A stretch of 64,000 nt of DNA from positions 27,607,450 to 27,671,449 of the forward strand of contig OU744728.1 in assembly GCA_916613615.1 (NCBI GenBank), given 5' to 3'. Below the pieces are notes generated by a model. That model was given only the letters and a program-made list of their open reading frames with translations. It had not been told where the DNA came from and made no database searches. The position numbers and the translations under genes were made by a program. This document shows, in pieces, positions 23,692 to 34,841 of this stretch (within the stretch, counting starts at the first letter, position 1; each line of letters starts with the position of its first letter). This stretch comes from Steromphala cineraria (lineage: Eukaryota > Mollusca > Gastropoda > Trochida > Trochidae).

Positions 23692-25572
23692 TAGAGCCAT
23701 GGGCTCTGTAGCTCATCAGACTTTTGATGGAAAAAGGTTTTGACCCCTGTGACCCCATTTAGGGTCATTGGGTCACAAAATCTACAAGTTTGAATCCCCA
23801 TTGGCCATGGAGTCTACACACAACTTTTTAGCTCTCTAGACCATTTGGAACTGGAGGAGAAGATGAAAATAGGTTTTGAAGGTTGTGACCCCTGTGACCC
23901 CATTTGGGGTCATGGGGTCACCAAACCTAAAATTTCGAATTCCCATTTGCCCAGGAGTCTCCACACAACTTTTCAGCTCTCTAGACCTTTTGAAACTGGA
24001 GAAGGAGGAGTAAAATATGTTTTTAAGGCTTTGACCCCTTTAACCCCAATTGGGGTCAAGGGGTAACCAAACCTAAAATTTAGAATCCTCATTGGCCAAG
24101 GAGTCTACACACAACTTTTTAGCACTCTAGAACTTTTGGAACTGGAGAAGATGGAGTAAAATAGGTTTTTAAGGTTTTGACCCCTGTGACCCCAATTGGG
24201 GTCAAGGGGTAACCAAACCTAAAATTTAGAATCCTCATTGGCCAAGGAGTCTACATACAACTTTTTAGCTCTCTCGACCTTTTGGATCTGGAGAAGAAGA
24301 TGAAAATAGGTTTTGAAGGTTGTGACCCCTGTGACCCCATTTGGGGTCATGGGGTCACCAAACCTAAAATTTCGAATTCCCATTTGCCCAGGAGTCTCCA
24401 CACAACTTTTCAGCTCTCTAGACCTTTTGAAACTGGAGAAGGAGGAGTAAAATATGTTTTTAAGGCTTTGACCCCTTTGACCCCAATTGGGGTCAAGGGG
24501 TAACCAAACCTAAAATTTAGAATCCTCATTGGCCAAGGAGTCTACACACAACTTTTTAGCACTCTAGAACTTTTGGAACTGGAGAAGATGGAGTAAAATA
24601 GGTTTTTAAGGTTTTGACCCCTGTGACCCCAATTGGGGTCAAGGGGTAACCAAACCTAAAATTTAGAATCCTCATTGGCCAAGGAGTCTACATACAACTT
24701 TTTAGCTCTCTCGACCTTTTGGATCTGGAGAAGAAGATGAAAATAGGTTTTTAAGGTTTTGACCCCTGTGACCCCAATTGGGGTCATGAGGTCATGAAAC
24801 CTACAATTTAGAATCCCCATTGGCCAAGGAGTCTACACACAACTTTTCAGCTCTCTAGACCTTTGGAACTGGAGAAGAAGATGAAAATAGGTTTTTAAGG
24901 TTTTGACCCCTGTGACCCCAATTGGGGTCATGAGGTCATGAAATCTACAATTTAGAATCCCCATTGGCCAAGGAGTCTACACACAATGTTTTAGCTCTCT
25001 AGACCTTTTGGAACTTGAGAAGAAGATGACAATAGGTTTTTAAGGTTTTGACCCCTGTGACCCTATTTGGGGTCATTAGGTCATGAAATCTACAATTTTG
25101 AATCCTCATTGGCCAAGGAGTCTACACACAACTTTTCAGCTCTCTAGACCTTTTGGAACTGGAGAAGAAGATGAAAATAGGTTTTTAAGGTTTTGACCCC
25201 TGTAACCCCAATTGGGGTCATGAGGTCATGAAATCTACAATTTAGAATCCCCATTGGCCAAGGAGTCTACACACAATGTTTTAGCTCTCTAGACCTTTTG
25301 GAACTGGAGAAGAAGATGAAAATAGGTTTTTAAGGTTTTGACCCCTGTGACCCCATTTGGGGTCATGAGGTCATGAAATCTACAATTTAGAATCCCCAAT
25401 TGCCAAGGAGTCTCCACATCAAATTTGAGCTCTCTAGGGTCATTGGTTCTGGAGAAGAAGTCGAAAATGTGAAAAGTTTACGGATGGACGGACGGACGGA
25501 TGGACGGACGGACGCCGGACGCCATGCCATGCCATAAGCCCATCGGGTCTTTCAGACCTGATGAGCTAAAAA
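23692..25572 (+). repeat. Pearl-like element with about 12 tandem 146-bp core units
   Basis: The element starts with a terminal module (AGAGCCATGGGCTCTGTAGC, then CTCATCAG), followed by about twelve core units of about 146 bp. Each unit contains a dyad, best TGACCCCAATTGGGGTCA. It ends with a GGAC-type microsatellite (about 25480-25515) and CCATAAGCCCATCGGG...GATGAGCTAAAAA. A three-unit higher-order period of about 437 bp is visible (23845 and 24282 repeat each other). Block B at about 42670 is the unoccupied site (GACAGCTCAACAGAGGTTTGG). Open frames inside the units are by-products of repetition. Related shorter elements lie at 47859-48361 and 56191-56770. Confidence 0.8.
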
Positions 25573-26160
25573 GGCTTGGGCTATAAACAAGCAAGGTTAG
25601 ACAAGACGCCGTTCTCCAGCTGGTACTAGGCCTGTTGTGTCTTACAGACAGCCTGGACTTAATATGGTTCGTGCCTCTGGGTAGGATGTGTCAACTAGAG
25701 TCAGTCCATATTCTCCTAAGGTGTAATCTCTTAGTGAGCAAGCAGAGTGGGCAGGTGCACAAGAATCCACAGGCGCTGAATCTTCATGCTTAGCTTGTCT
25801 CCAGAAAGGTCTGAAGCAAGCAGGTTTCTCAAAGTGAGTCGCTGCTGCTGTCGCCAGTGCACAGCAGGCTCTGTACCATTGGATCCTTTGTCGCTTATTG
25901 CGCTGATAAGGGCTTTGATGTCCAGGCGGCAACCATCCTGCAGGAACTGATTAGAACGTACCTTCGGGTAGAAAGACGTCTCAAGCCCAGGGTTCCGAGT
26001 GGGACCTGTTCATTGTCCTGAATCACTTATGCTCAGACTTTTATGAGCCCCTGATAGAGACACTTCTTATTTTTCCTGGTGACGATTGCCAGGATCTCGA
26101 AGCTGTATGCCTTAAGGGTTGATTTGCTCCGTTTTGCGGTGAGGGTTAGGGGTATTACTA

Positions 26161-26224
26161 CGTTGGTTCATTTGTAACCAGGGGTCTGACGATATTACCC
26201 ACTCTTGCAGGGTCAGCCTCCCCA
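26161..26224 (+). repeat. Left long direct repeat flanking the I-type LINE
   Basis: CGTTGGTTCATTTGTAACC through GTCAGCCTCCCCA matches 28053-28148, but lacks two stretches (about 13 and 18 bases) that the right copy and block B (about 43386-43487) retain. It is interpreted as an unusually long target-site duplication with later deletions. Confidence 0.7.
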
Positions 26225-28052
26225 TCAATTGAGCGGCAGCTGCAGCTCTGTCTAAATAAAATCCACAAATGGTCTTTGGAAAACGGCTTCAAGTTTTCCA
26301 AAGCTAAAACATCATGTGTGCATTTTTGCAATATGCGCAAAATGCACAAAGATCCAGAGCTTTTTCTGGATAAAACTCCAATCAAGGTCGTACCTGAGGC
26401 CAAGTTTCTTGGTCTTACTTTTGATAGTAAATTATCATTCATCCCTCATATCAAAAACCTTAAAGCTAAATGTCTTAAAGCTTTGGACCTTCTAAAGGTC
26501 GTATCTAACGCTAAATGGGGTGGAGATGAAGAAACTCTTCTTCATCTCTATCGATCTCTCATCCGCTCTAAACTCGATTATGGATCCATAATCTATGGAT
26601 CTCCCCGCCCCTCTTATATCAAAATGCTAGATACAATCCACCACCAGGGTCTCAGACTTTGTCTTGGGGCCTTTAGAACTTCACCTGTCGAAAGCCTTTA
26701 TGTTGAAGCTGATGAGCCATCTCTAGCAGATCGGCGCATCAAGCTAGCACTCCAATATATAACAAAACTTAAATCAAATCCTTCAAATCCTGCCTACAAC
26801 TGCGTATTCAGCCCAGAATACCAGCAGTTGTATGCTTCAAAGCCAAAAGCAATTCCACCTCTTGGAATCCGCCTTCAACAGCATGTCGAAGAATCGGATA
26901 TTGATTTAACAACAATAGCAGAATATGGTCTGCTTGCCACTCCTCCATGGCAGTTGGTCAAGCCCCGTGTTAATCTTAGCTTAAAAACACACACAAAAAA
27001 TCTAACACCAATCAATTAATCTTCCTGCAGGCTTTCAATGAGCTTCGCGATTTCTATTCAGATTACAAAGCAATTTACACTGATGGCTCTAAGGATGGCA
27101 TTACAGTTGCAGCAGCAACTGTTACACCCTCAACAACTTACGCTTCAAGGCTGCATGACGGCAGCAGTATCTTTACTGCTGAAGCAAAGGCCATCCTGAA
27201 GGCCATTCAGCACATCAAAAATTCAACTCCAAATGATTACATTATTTTCTCTGATTCCTTGTCCTGCTTGCAGGCTATCAAAAACTGTAAAACTGATCAC
27301 CCCGTGATCAGAGATATTCTAAAACTTCATAATACCTTTCTTCAATGCGACATTGTCTTTTGCTGGCTTCCTAGCCACATGGGTATTAGAGGCAACAATA
27401 AAGCTGATACAGCCGCGGGGGCAGCTTTAAACTTCAAAACTATTTCACCAACTAAAGTTCCATATACAGATTCAAAACCAGCTATTAAATCCTACATTAA
27501 ACAGCGTTGGAGGTCCCAATGGGACCAGCAACAACATAACAAACTTCATACCATTCAACCTCATTTAGGTTATAATTCTCTTTCTTCTTTTACCCGGCAG
27601 GAAGCTTGTGTCCTTCGACGATGTCGTATTGGACATACTCATTTAACTCATTCTTATCTTTTAAAGGGGGAAGATCCCCCTATGTGTATACCCTGTCAAT
27701 GTCCCCTCACTGTTAAACACATATTGTGTGAGTGTTGGGACACAGCCCAAATCAGGGAAACATTTTACCCTAATATTTCCATTTCACAACTTTTTTATCA
27801 CTTCGGTGAACACCGTATTTTAGATTTTCTTAAGGAAATCGAGCTTTTTGAAAAGTTATAAATTTTAATACTATATATCAGCTTTTAACAACTTTGTGAT
27901 ATTATGCTGATGTTTTTCAGCCTTCGCGCTGTTCCATTTTCTGCTTTTGCAATCATTTTCATATTTAGGCAATTTCATTAACTTTCTCGCCGCTAATGGC
28001 TGCAATATTGCCCAAGCGGCGCTAAACAATAACTCACTCACTCACTCACTCA
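26225..28052 (+). pseudogene. I-type LINE (RT plus RNase H), 5'-truncated
   Basis: The coding sequence begins in the reverse-transcriptase thumb region (IERQLQLCLNKIHKWSLENG), past the YADD box. It continues with FLGLTFDSKLSF, LIRSKLDYGSIIYG and LYVEADEPSLADRR, to a stop at 27019. After a one-base frameshift near 27005 the frame goes on with IYTDGSKDG, EAKAILKAI, FSDSLSCLQAI and WLPSHMGIRGNNKAD, which are the D, E, D, D blocks of RNase H. It ends with a Cys/His tail (CIPCQCPLTVKHILCEC) and a stop at 27861. RNase H with this layout is typical of the I group. The 3' end is AACAATA followed by ACTC repeats (about 28026-28052). It is inserted inside the DIRS-like remnant of block A and is absent from block B. 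Confidence 0.88.
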
Positions 28053-28148
28053 CGTTTGGACTTGCAACAGAGTTCATTTGTAACCAGGGGTCTGACGAAC
28101 GGGGCAGGGTGTTCGATATTACCCACTCTTGCAGGGTCAGCCTCCCCA
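28053..28148 (+). repeat. Right long direct repeat flanking the I-type LINE
   Basis: This 96-bp sequence follows the LINE tail (CGTTTGGACTTGCAACAGAG to GTCAGCCTCCCCA). It matches the unoccupied block-B sequence at about 43386-43487 and, with two gaps, the left copy at 26161-26224. Confidence 0.7.
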
Positions 28149-28615
28149 ACAGACAAGGAGAACAGACTCCGGCGGGGTAGAAGGAGACTTTTTATACCCA
28201 ATTCCCAGCGGAAAACCAAAGAGATTGACAAGCGTGCCTTCTGCCTGCAGTCCAACATCCTCGTTACATAGCATTGGGTTGGGGCCACCAGCTCAATCTA
28301 ATCCCCACGACATTCGAGAGGTTTCTGCCACTATGGCTTTCCACAGCAACTTCATGTTGGGCTATTTCTGGAAGTCTGGCATGGTTTTCAACCAATACCT
28401 CCAAGGCTGATACATGGGGATCTAGTGGACAGTGCTCGGCTGGGGCGTCAGATGTTTGCACTGCATCGCAGCCCACAATAAAATTGTATTCGTGATTCGC
28501 TTGCTTTTGCTCAATAAACTTCGAATCCCTCTCTGTCTTGTGTTGGTTGTCTTTCTTTCTTAATATGGTAGAGGGATATATGACAGGCAATAAATGAGCT
28601 ATGGTGAGTCGTCCC

Positions 28616-28700
28616 TGGTAAGCACACATAATGACACATTATTCAAAAACGTACTATTTAAAACATTAAGGCAAATACCTTTTTGTGGACAGTTTTAGAG
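28616..28700. other. Short spacer between DIRS-like end and old LINE relic
   Basis: No feature is recognised. It is conserved in block B (43951-44040). Confidence 0.4.
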
Positions 28701-28960
28701 GTTTAATGCAATCAATCAAGCAACAGCTGCAGCTTACTTTGAATAATCTTTCAGCAGCGGCTTAATGGTTTCAAAAGCTATAGCATTTTGTGTGCATTTG
28801 TGTAATATGCACTAAGATCTTACCTCAAATTCATTGAAGCTAAATGTTAGAAAAAAAATTAGACCTTTAAAAGCCGTATTGAAATGATAAAAAATCTTCC
28901 AAATCTCTGTAAATCTACTCAAACTTTGTTGATTATGTATTGATTGATAATTGCAGATGA
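28701..28960 (+). pseudogene. Old I-type LINE relic upstream of TLR A
   Basis: The stretch CAACAGCTGCAGCTTACTTTG...TTTTGTGTGCATTTGTGTAATATGC...CTAAATGTTAG lines up in order with 26225-26590 of the young I-type LINE (IERQLQLCLNKI, SCVHFCNMRKMHKD, LKAKCLKALDLLK). It has many stops and gaps. The same relic is in block B (44040-44290), so it predates the segmental duplication. It lies in the presumed 5' intron of the receptor gene. Confidence 0.65.
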
Positions 28961-29010
28961 AACTATAATTGATATTTGACATAAATTTAATTTTAATCTG
29001 TTTGTTGAAT

Positions 29011-29030
29011 GTATTTGTATCCCGTTTCAG
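29011..29030 (+). promoter_or_regulatory. Putative 3' splice site of a 5'-UTR intron (TLR A)
   Basis: TTTGTATCCCGTTTCAG ends at 29030, 15 bases before the ATG at 29046, and is preceded by a T-rich tract. The identical site precedes TLR B (AG at 44358-44359). It suggests that a leader intron ends just before a single coding exon. The donor was not located. Confidence 0.5.
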
Positions 29031-29045
29031 ACCCTCTCCAGGACG

Positions 29046-31475
29046 ATGTTCATGCTACTCCTGTTCCTATGTGGTTCATCATTCTGCAGCAGTTGGTCAC
29101 CTTTATCACCGTGTACAATCTCTTATGACGTAGAACACCATGGTCTGTATGTTGATTGTCATGGAAGAAGTCTTACTGAGATCCCAAACCCTTTTCCAAT
29201 CAACACAACCTCTATCAATCTCAGTCAAAATCGCATCAGATCAGTGATAAACGATAGTTTCATCTCTGTCCCTGAATTGAGGAATCTTGACTTGAGTATC
29301 AATGACATATCAAGCATAGAACCTCGAGCATTCTGGAAATGTCAATCTCTGAAGGCCCTCGACATTGCACAAAACAATGTATATTTGAATGGCAGTGCAT
29401 TCAAGTACCTGGATAATCTTCAAGTACTGACAATGGATGGCTGTTACGCTGCTGAAGTGCTTCAACCGCTCGCAGGTCTTGAATCTTTAGAGATCGTTGC
29501 TGAGCAAGGATGCGTCGTAGAAGGCTCTGAATACCTTGTAAATCTAGAGAGTCTCCGTATAGAAGGGGATTTCTTTTGTCGCAATAACACCTTTGAGAAA
29601 TTTAACAGCTCAAAACTTGTTTCATTAACGATCAATGCTGGACTCGTTCATATTGATATAAATGCATTTGCTCCATTATTACATTTACAAGAGCTTTCGT
29701 TCATAAATACTGTAACTGGTCTCTCTAAAGTATTCGATGCTATGTATGCTTTCCGAAACCGAACGTTAGAAACCCTAGTTATAGAAAATGCCAAAAGCAA
29801 TGGTGCATCAATGGATTTAAAGGAAATAGAGGGGAGAACATTGACTAAAGAGAGGTTAAAATATCTTTGTCAGATCTGTCTTTCAAACTTTTCTGCCCGA
29901 AACAACCGTATTTTGTTTATTGATATCGTTTTTATAGAGACCTCCCCAATTGCAAAATGTCTTAAACATATAGATATCAGTAGAAACATGTTAACAACCT
30001 GTCCATCCAAAGGATGGGCTTTTTTGATGAAGTTCACAAAATTAGAATATTTGGACATTTCTGATCAAGGTCTTCTACCAATAAGGGAATCGTTAAAAGA
30101 CGGAAAAATGGCGTCCTCATTCGTATCAACAGGTCAAGTTAATATGATCTTGCCAAAAGATTTAAAAGTGATCCTGTTAAGAGGAATTAACACACATATT
30201 GGTTTTTCAGAATATGACATTACCTTTAAAAATGGGGGAAGAGTAGAAAAGGTTGACCTTTCATTCAATGGCTTGAAATCTCTAAAACATGTTTATGGAT
30301 TAACAAATGTTGTGTACTTTGAATTTTCTGGCAATGAGAATCTTGTTTTCCCAAATGACTTCTTTCGTAGTTTTAACAAAATTGAAACACTTAGAATGAC
30401 AGATCTATCATTCCGGCAAACTATTGTTGATGCTCAAGGAAAGATGTTTTTAAGCTGTCTTCCTCAACTAAAGTATTTAGACATCAGTGGCAACCGTCTT
30501 GTACAACTCCCATCAGATCTGTTCAAGCTTAACCCTCTGCTCAAACACCTTGATCTTTCCAGGAACATCTTCACTTCAATACCAGTGCATCTCAGTATAT
30601 TGCCCAATCTCCTCCTGCTTGATGTGTCCTCAAATTCTATTGGGTCTCTGGATAAGGAGACTACTGATAATATTGACAGTCACTTTTGGAACACAAATAA
30701 ATTGTTTGGATTAAGACTAAAGGGAAACTTTTTTGAATGTAGTTGTGGAAATTTACAGTTCCTCTTCTGGTTGTCAGAGACAGAATTGCTTGTAGAAGAA
30801 AGTGAAGATCTGTCGTGCATAACAGAATACGGAAATATCATAAAAGCAAAGGGTGTAACAAAACACGTGTTGAAGTTCTGGAGGAAATGTAAAGGGTATG
30901 AAACGTTTTCTGAAGGTACAATACTTGGATTCTTTCTATTTTGTGGCATCCTTATGGCTCTTCTAATAGATACAAATAAGACAAAGCTTGCTTACTATCT
31001 TATTAATGCTTTAAAATATAATGTTCCAAAACTGAGAAGGAAAGACTTTAAAACAGACGTGTTTCTCTCTTATGCTGACGCAGATTACAGATGGCCCTGT
31101 CACGAACTTCGTGTAGTCCTGGAAGAGAGAAAATTAAATCTCTTCATCTGGGACAGAGACTCAGTCCCTGGAGATTGTACGCCTGAAGTGATTACAGAAA
31201 CTGTCAATCAGTGCTGGAAGACGATCCTGTACTTCACAGAGAACTATGAACGAGATGCCTGGTGTTACTTGACAACGATGGCTGCCATCAACTGTGTAGA
31301 CAATTTTAATCCAGAACGTCTGATCTTACTCCTGCCAGAGAATGAAAACCCTCGGTTACCAGAGTGTTTGCTTCAAGTTGTTCCAGAGTCCTGCATCTTC
31401 TATGTTCCTCTGGAGATACAGAGAACCCATACATTCTGGGATGAACTGGAGAGCGCTATTAAAAAGGAGATTTAG
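29046..31475 (+). CDS. Toll-like receptor A (LRR ectodomain, TM, TIR)
   Basis: This uninterrupted frame of 809 codons encodes a type I membrane receptor of innate immunity; its ligand cannot be read. A signal peptide (about residues 1-16, MFMLLLFLCGSSFCSS) is followed by an N-terminal Cys cap (Cys23, Cys38). Leucine-rich repeats fill 53-125 and about 395-560 (LRNLDLSINDISSI, LKYLDISGNRLVQLP, LKHLDLSRNIFTSIP), with weaker repeats between. One C-terminal Cys cap (FFECSCGNLQFLFW, about 555-615) lies next to the membrane, the single-cluster layout. The transmembrane segment is about 623-642 (GFFLFCGILMALLI). The TIR domain, from about 666 to the end, has box 1 DVFLSYADAD, BB loop RDSVPGD and box 3 FW, so it looks able to signal. 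The start is supported by the signal peptide and the upstream acceptor. TLR B at 44375 is its near-identical paralogue in the duplicated block. Confidence 0.93.
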   Translation: MFMLLLFLCGSSFCSSWSPLSPCTISYDVEHHGLYVDCHGRSLTEIPNPFPINTTSINLSQNRIRSVINDSFISVPELRNLDLSINDISSIEPRAFWKCQSLKALDIAQNNVYLNGSAFKYLDNLQVLTMDGCYAAEVLQPLAGLESLEIVAEQGCVVEGSEYLVNLESLRIEGDFFCRNNTFEKFNSSKLVSLTINAGLVHIDINAFAPLLHLQELSFINTVTGLSKVFDAMYAFRNRTLETLVIENAKSNGASMDLKEIEGRTLTKERLKYLCQICLSNFSARNNRILFIDIVFIETSPIAKCLKHIDISRNMLTTCPSKGWAFLMKFTKLEYLDISDQGLLPIRESLKDGKMASSFVSTGQVNMILPKDLKVILLRGINTHIGFSEYDITFKNGGRVEKVDLSFNGLKSLKHVYGLTNVVYFEFSGNENLVFPNDFFRSFNKIETLRMTDLSFRQTIVDAQGKMFLSCLPQLKYLDISGNRLVQLPSDLFKLNPLLKHLDLSRNIFTSIPVHLSILPNLLLLDVSSNSIGSLDKETTDNIDSHFWNTNKLFGLRLKGNFFECSCGNLQFLFWLSETELLVEESEDLSCITEYGNIIKAKGVTKHVLKFWRKCKGYETFSEGTILGFFLFCGILMALLIDTNKTKLAYYLINALKYNVPKLRRKDFKTDVFLSYADADYRWPCHELRVVLEERKLNLFIWDRDSVPGDCTPEVITETVNQCWKTILYFTENYERDAWCYLTTMAAINCVDNFNPERLILLLPENENPRLPECLLQVVPESCIFYVPLEIQRTHTFWDELESAIKKEI

Positions 31476-31985
31476 GATCATTCTCTGGTAAAGATATCCT
31501 AGACCTTTAGCGATATCAAACACGCAATTAACAGCGTGCTGACAATTTCAGAACACAAAACCAATCTGCTTAATCTTATACAGCCTTTTGATGCTTGAAT
31601 CGCCCAAATTGTTTCAATGATGTGTCTTCATGCAAGGAGCTGTAAGGAAAACATCTCGAACCAAAAACCTTAATTATATGGGTACTGAATGGCAATAATG
31701 GCTGGTTTATTGGATTGTATTTGATTGTATATTTGTATATATTATGTATTTGATTGCATTTTCCATATTCTATTTTACTGCATATTAGGAACTTCGCGGA
31801 TCCAACTTGCTTCATATGAACACTTCTTTACATCATTGCATCATGCGAGACGTTCTATTTCATGTACCAATTTTTGTCAGAAAGGAATATTGAAAAAACA
31901 GCTAATGCTTTAAAGACATCACTCCTATTGTATTCTCCTGTGTTATTTAAAGCACATTACGTCCTTGAATGAACATAACTATTCA
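31476..31985. other. TLR A downstream flank, shared with TLR B
   Basis: The sequence is alignable with 46820-47260 (GTGCTGACAATTTCAGA, GCACATTACGTCC). It probably includes the 3' UTR, though I saw no convincing AATAAA. TCCTTGAATGAAC near 31965 is the unoccupied counterpart of the TTAA element at 47265-47422. Homology to block B fades after about 31985. Confidence 0.5.
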
Positions 31986-33169
31986 AACGATCTTTATATG
32001 CCTGTCTGTTGTATCTTTACATAGATGCAAATATATCAAAGCTGTCACTCTTGCCCCTGGACTCGGTCTCGTGATTTGAGGAAAGCTATCGTATCGTGTA
32101 CCATCACAAGTCTGTTTAAAATTGGCCTAGTTCCGAGGAATATAATATTCAAAATGTTAATAGAGGTATGAAATCCTCTACACACGTTATCCCGCATGTT
32201 TTTACCAGTTACTAACAACCAACAACAATCACATCATCTCGCTTATGAGACCACTGGGGGTGATCATGTCCAAAGCATAGTTAACAGGGCTACTCGCCTC
32301 TTGGTAATGTAATAAAGGCTTTAGTGATTAGTTAGTTAGCTTTATGTCAGAAAGTGCAACTTAGAGGGCTGAGACCTGATTCAGTGTGGAGGAAAACTAT
32401 CGAATAACAAGTTTGATTCTCGATAGAGTTTATATTTTGAAACTATTATTCATCAGAACTAGGCCAATTCCCTTGCTTTAACCACATCCTATCTGGTCGC
32501 CAGGCCTTGAAAAATCCCTTCTTATCATTCTATGGTAGGAAAACGCGCTTCAAATGGCAATGTTGTACAAACTTCTTTTAAAAAGTATACATCTTGAAAT
32601 ATATGTCACTAAGCACTAATTTTAGATTCATCGCTTTAAGTTTTACATAATTTTTTTCATTTATTGATCTTAGATTCAGCGCTTGAAATAGCAACTTACC
32701 TAAAGAAATTGGTCGATGGTAGGGTATTGGTAGGGATAAAATCTTTATGAGCTATGCAATTATACGCATGTAATGGACAATATATTGCACTGTTGCACTT
32801 GCTCCTGTATCAATGTTGGCGGTTTTTCGAGTGAATAAACATTGAGTGACAAAATTCCCTTATGTCAGTATGCAATCCACCAATGTCAACCTGTCATAAG
32901 TTGATGAATTAAATGACAGAATTGTTCATCTGTTTTGTGTATAATCCGTGCAAGGCGTTTTGGTACAGTGACGATTGTCTCAGAGATTACCTCTTACCTT
33001 GACTGATTGATTTCTGCACTAATTTGAACTGAATTGTCATGTGATATCCAGGTGTTAACTTCATGCTTAGAGAAACCACAATAGTCTTTAAATGCAACAT
33101 TTACTCACCTTACATTCAAATGACTGAAATTTTTTTTACAGATTTTGTGTTACAGGCAAATTAAAACAT
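31986..33169. other. No gene or recognisable repeat
   Basis: AT-rich sequence with no long open frame, transposon motif or clear tandem repeat. Confidence 0.4.
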
Positions 33170-33745
33170 TATACATAAACAACATATATGAACAAATACA
33201 TAGATCTACAGATGGTTGATAATCTCATTACTTCAGCAGAACAGGACTATTTCTTAACAATAAGTGGAAAAATGACCAATATTTGAAAAACATTTCTTCA
33301 GTTTCTGTTGATAGAAAAACAAATTTTGATAAATCATTATACCGTAGAATTTCATTTTTCACACTTTCTAACTTTGGTTTAAAACCATTAATGCTGCATT
33401 TATAGATGTACTGTTTAACTAATAAAATGATTGCATTTACAGGATTATTGTTCCTTCCTTTCATTCCCAATATGAAAACGTTATTTGTAAGTTTCAATTT
33501 CAGTTGAACAGAGTTTAACCATGATTCTATTTCCTTCCATAAATTGAAGATAGGTTTGCAATCCCAAAACATATGGCTAATTGTTTCTATTTCTGTTTGG
33601 CAAAAAGAACAAAGCGGAGATGAAATATATCCAATTCTGTGAAGAAATTGTCTTGTTGGTAAAATGGTTGGACTGAAATTTTTGTCCTGAAAGTTTTTTC
33701 CTTTAACTAAATGAGATTTTCGTTAACCTTAAGACAATCCTAGTG
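33170..33745 (-). pseudogene. LINE 3' fragment of L1/Tx1-like type
   Basis: The minus frame from about 33735 down to 33228 reads through ILPTRQFLHRIGYISSPLCS, FCQTEIETISHMFWDC, LWKEIESWLN and ILLVKQYIYKCSINGF. The pattern C-x2-C then H-x3-WxC, followed by an IYKC block, is typical of the C-terminus of L1/Tx1-group LINE proteins. No reverse transcriptase core or endonuclease is adjacent, so it is strongly 5'-truncated. The fragment is unrelated to the L1-L4 family and to the I-type LINE in this window. Confidence 0.7.
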
Positions 33746-33884
33746 CCCAAAACAGCCATTCAAAACGTTAAAAATTCTTTTCTTTTTTTTTCATAAGGAA
33801 ACAAACTTCAACTTCGTGGTTATGTAAAATCGGGTCAACATTCACATCATCTTGGTATGATATATATAAACAGTGGTTGTCTCT

Positions 33885-34260
33885 GAAGGAGGTAGAATAA
33901 ATATAAGAGGGAAAGAGCAGGCTTTTGTTTAGGGAGGGTGAGCGATGTAATATAAAAAGTTGTAGATGTTGAATAAACAATGTTGGTGGGGTTAATATTC
34001 ACATTTCACAAGGAGGATGCAAATCGGAAAGATACGTAAAAGAGGAAGATAGGACTTTTGTTAAGGGAGGATAATCGTGGAAATACGAAAAGTGATTAAG
34101 TTGAGGAAACAATCTCTTTTATTAATTATAGTCAAATTTCACGAAGAGGATGTAATACGTTAAAGAGCTAGAAAGCAGGACTTTTGTTTCGAGAGGGTAA
34201 TCATGGAAATATGAAAAGGGTGAATGTTTAGGAAACAAAGTCTGGTATGATTTTTTGGTC
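33885..34260. repeat. Diverged tandem repeat, about 131 bp, three units
   Basis: Units share GGAAGATAGGACTTTTGTT-like and GTGGAAATACGAAAAG-like blocks. TTCACAAGGAGGATG at about 34006 recurs as TTCACGAAGAGGATG at about 34137 (period 131). The units are well diverged, so the array is old. Confidence 0.6.
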
Positions 34261-34837
34261 GATGACAAACATTGAAATCTTTGTGTTATATTGAGAACAA
34301 CATTTGATAACAAAGCAATCTTGACATCAACATTTAAAATCCTAATTACCATTGCGTATGGCACAATGTAAACTATGTAAACAGAAAAAGATAAGGTGAC
34401 AGAACACATCCATGGCTTATAACAGCGTGGTAATCTAACTATCATTTACAGAGATACTGGCAACATTTCTGTGTCACATTGACTGAGCTGGTAGAAAGGC
34501 CTTTATACCAAATATTAATAACTCATATTGCCCTTTTCATAACAATGTATCTAGTAAACAGAGACCTTTAAACTAAAGTATACATAATCAGACATTATAT
34601 GATTACTAAGACACTCCCTATATAATACTAACAGAATATAAAGTTTATTTCGAGTTAATTCCCATGGACCACACTAGATCAGCTTCTCCCTCTTTTTTGA
34701 AAAACAGAATTTAAAAAAATAAAAAATAGTCTTGTGAATAAAATGATTTTCTTACTTCTCATAATTTTTTTTCTCAAATATTCTAATAAGGTTTTATAGA
34801 TACATGTATGTCAATTAACACTTATTTTTTAAATCAC
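34261..34837. other. No gene seen
   Basis: AT-rich sequence without a recognised feature. Confidence 0.35.
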
Positions 34838-34841
34838 TTAA

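Larger units (their letters stand above)
22680..28615 (+). mobile_element. DIRS-like tyrosine-recombinase retroelement remnant (block A), split by two insertions
   Basis: The left end near 22690-22750 (TATTTATTGCTTGTC...ATCCCTCAATCAAATTA) is an imperfect inverted repeat of the right end near 28558-28610 (on the minus strand CATTTATTGCCTGTC...ATCCCTCTACCATATTA). Inside, 23005-23320 encodes a gag-like Cys box (CHLCHSTSAEENRCEQCW). Positions 25760-26060 carry decayed tyrosine-recombinase N-terminal sequence, better kept in block B. No reverse transcriptase is left between them. The remnant is interrupted by a pearl-like array (23692-25572) and an I-type LINE (26225-28052). It also lacks about 130 bp at about 25945 compared with block B. 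The family call rests on the terminal inverted repeats plus the gag and YR style; Ngaro-like or another YR group is possible. Confidence 0.55.

Noticed and set aside
23845..24503. Two identical 73-codon frames as real genes
   Set aside because: They are frames through 146-bp satellite units and end where the unit changes.
28264..28629. 121-codon minus-strand gene, also at 43602-43967
   Set aside because: It covers the inverted end of the DIRS-like remnant; the frame is shared because the block is duplicated, with no domain recognised.
29870..30949. Minus-strand frames over TLR A (and 44977-45366 over TLR B)
   Set aside because: They are shadows of a well-supported plus-strand receptor frame.
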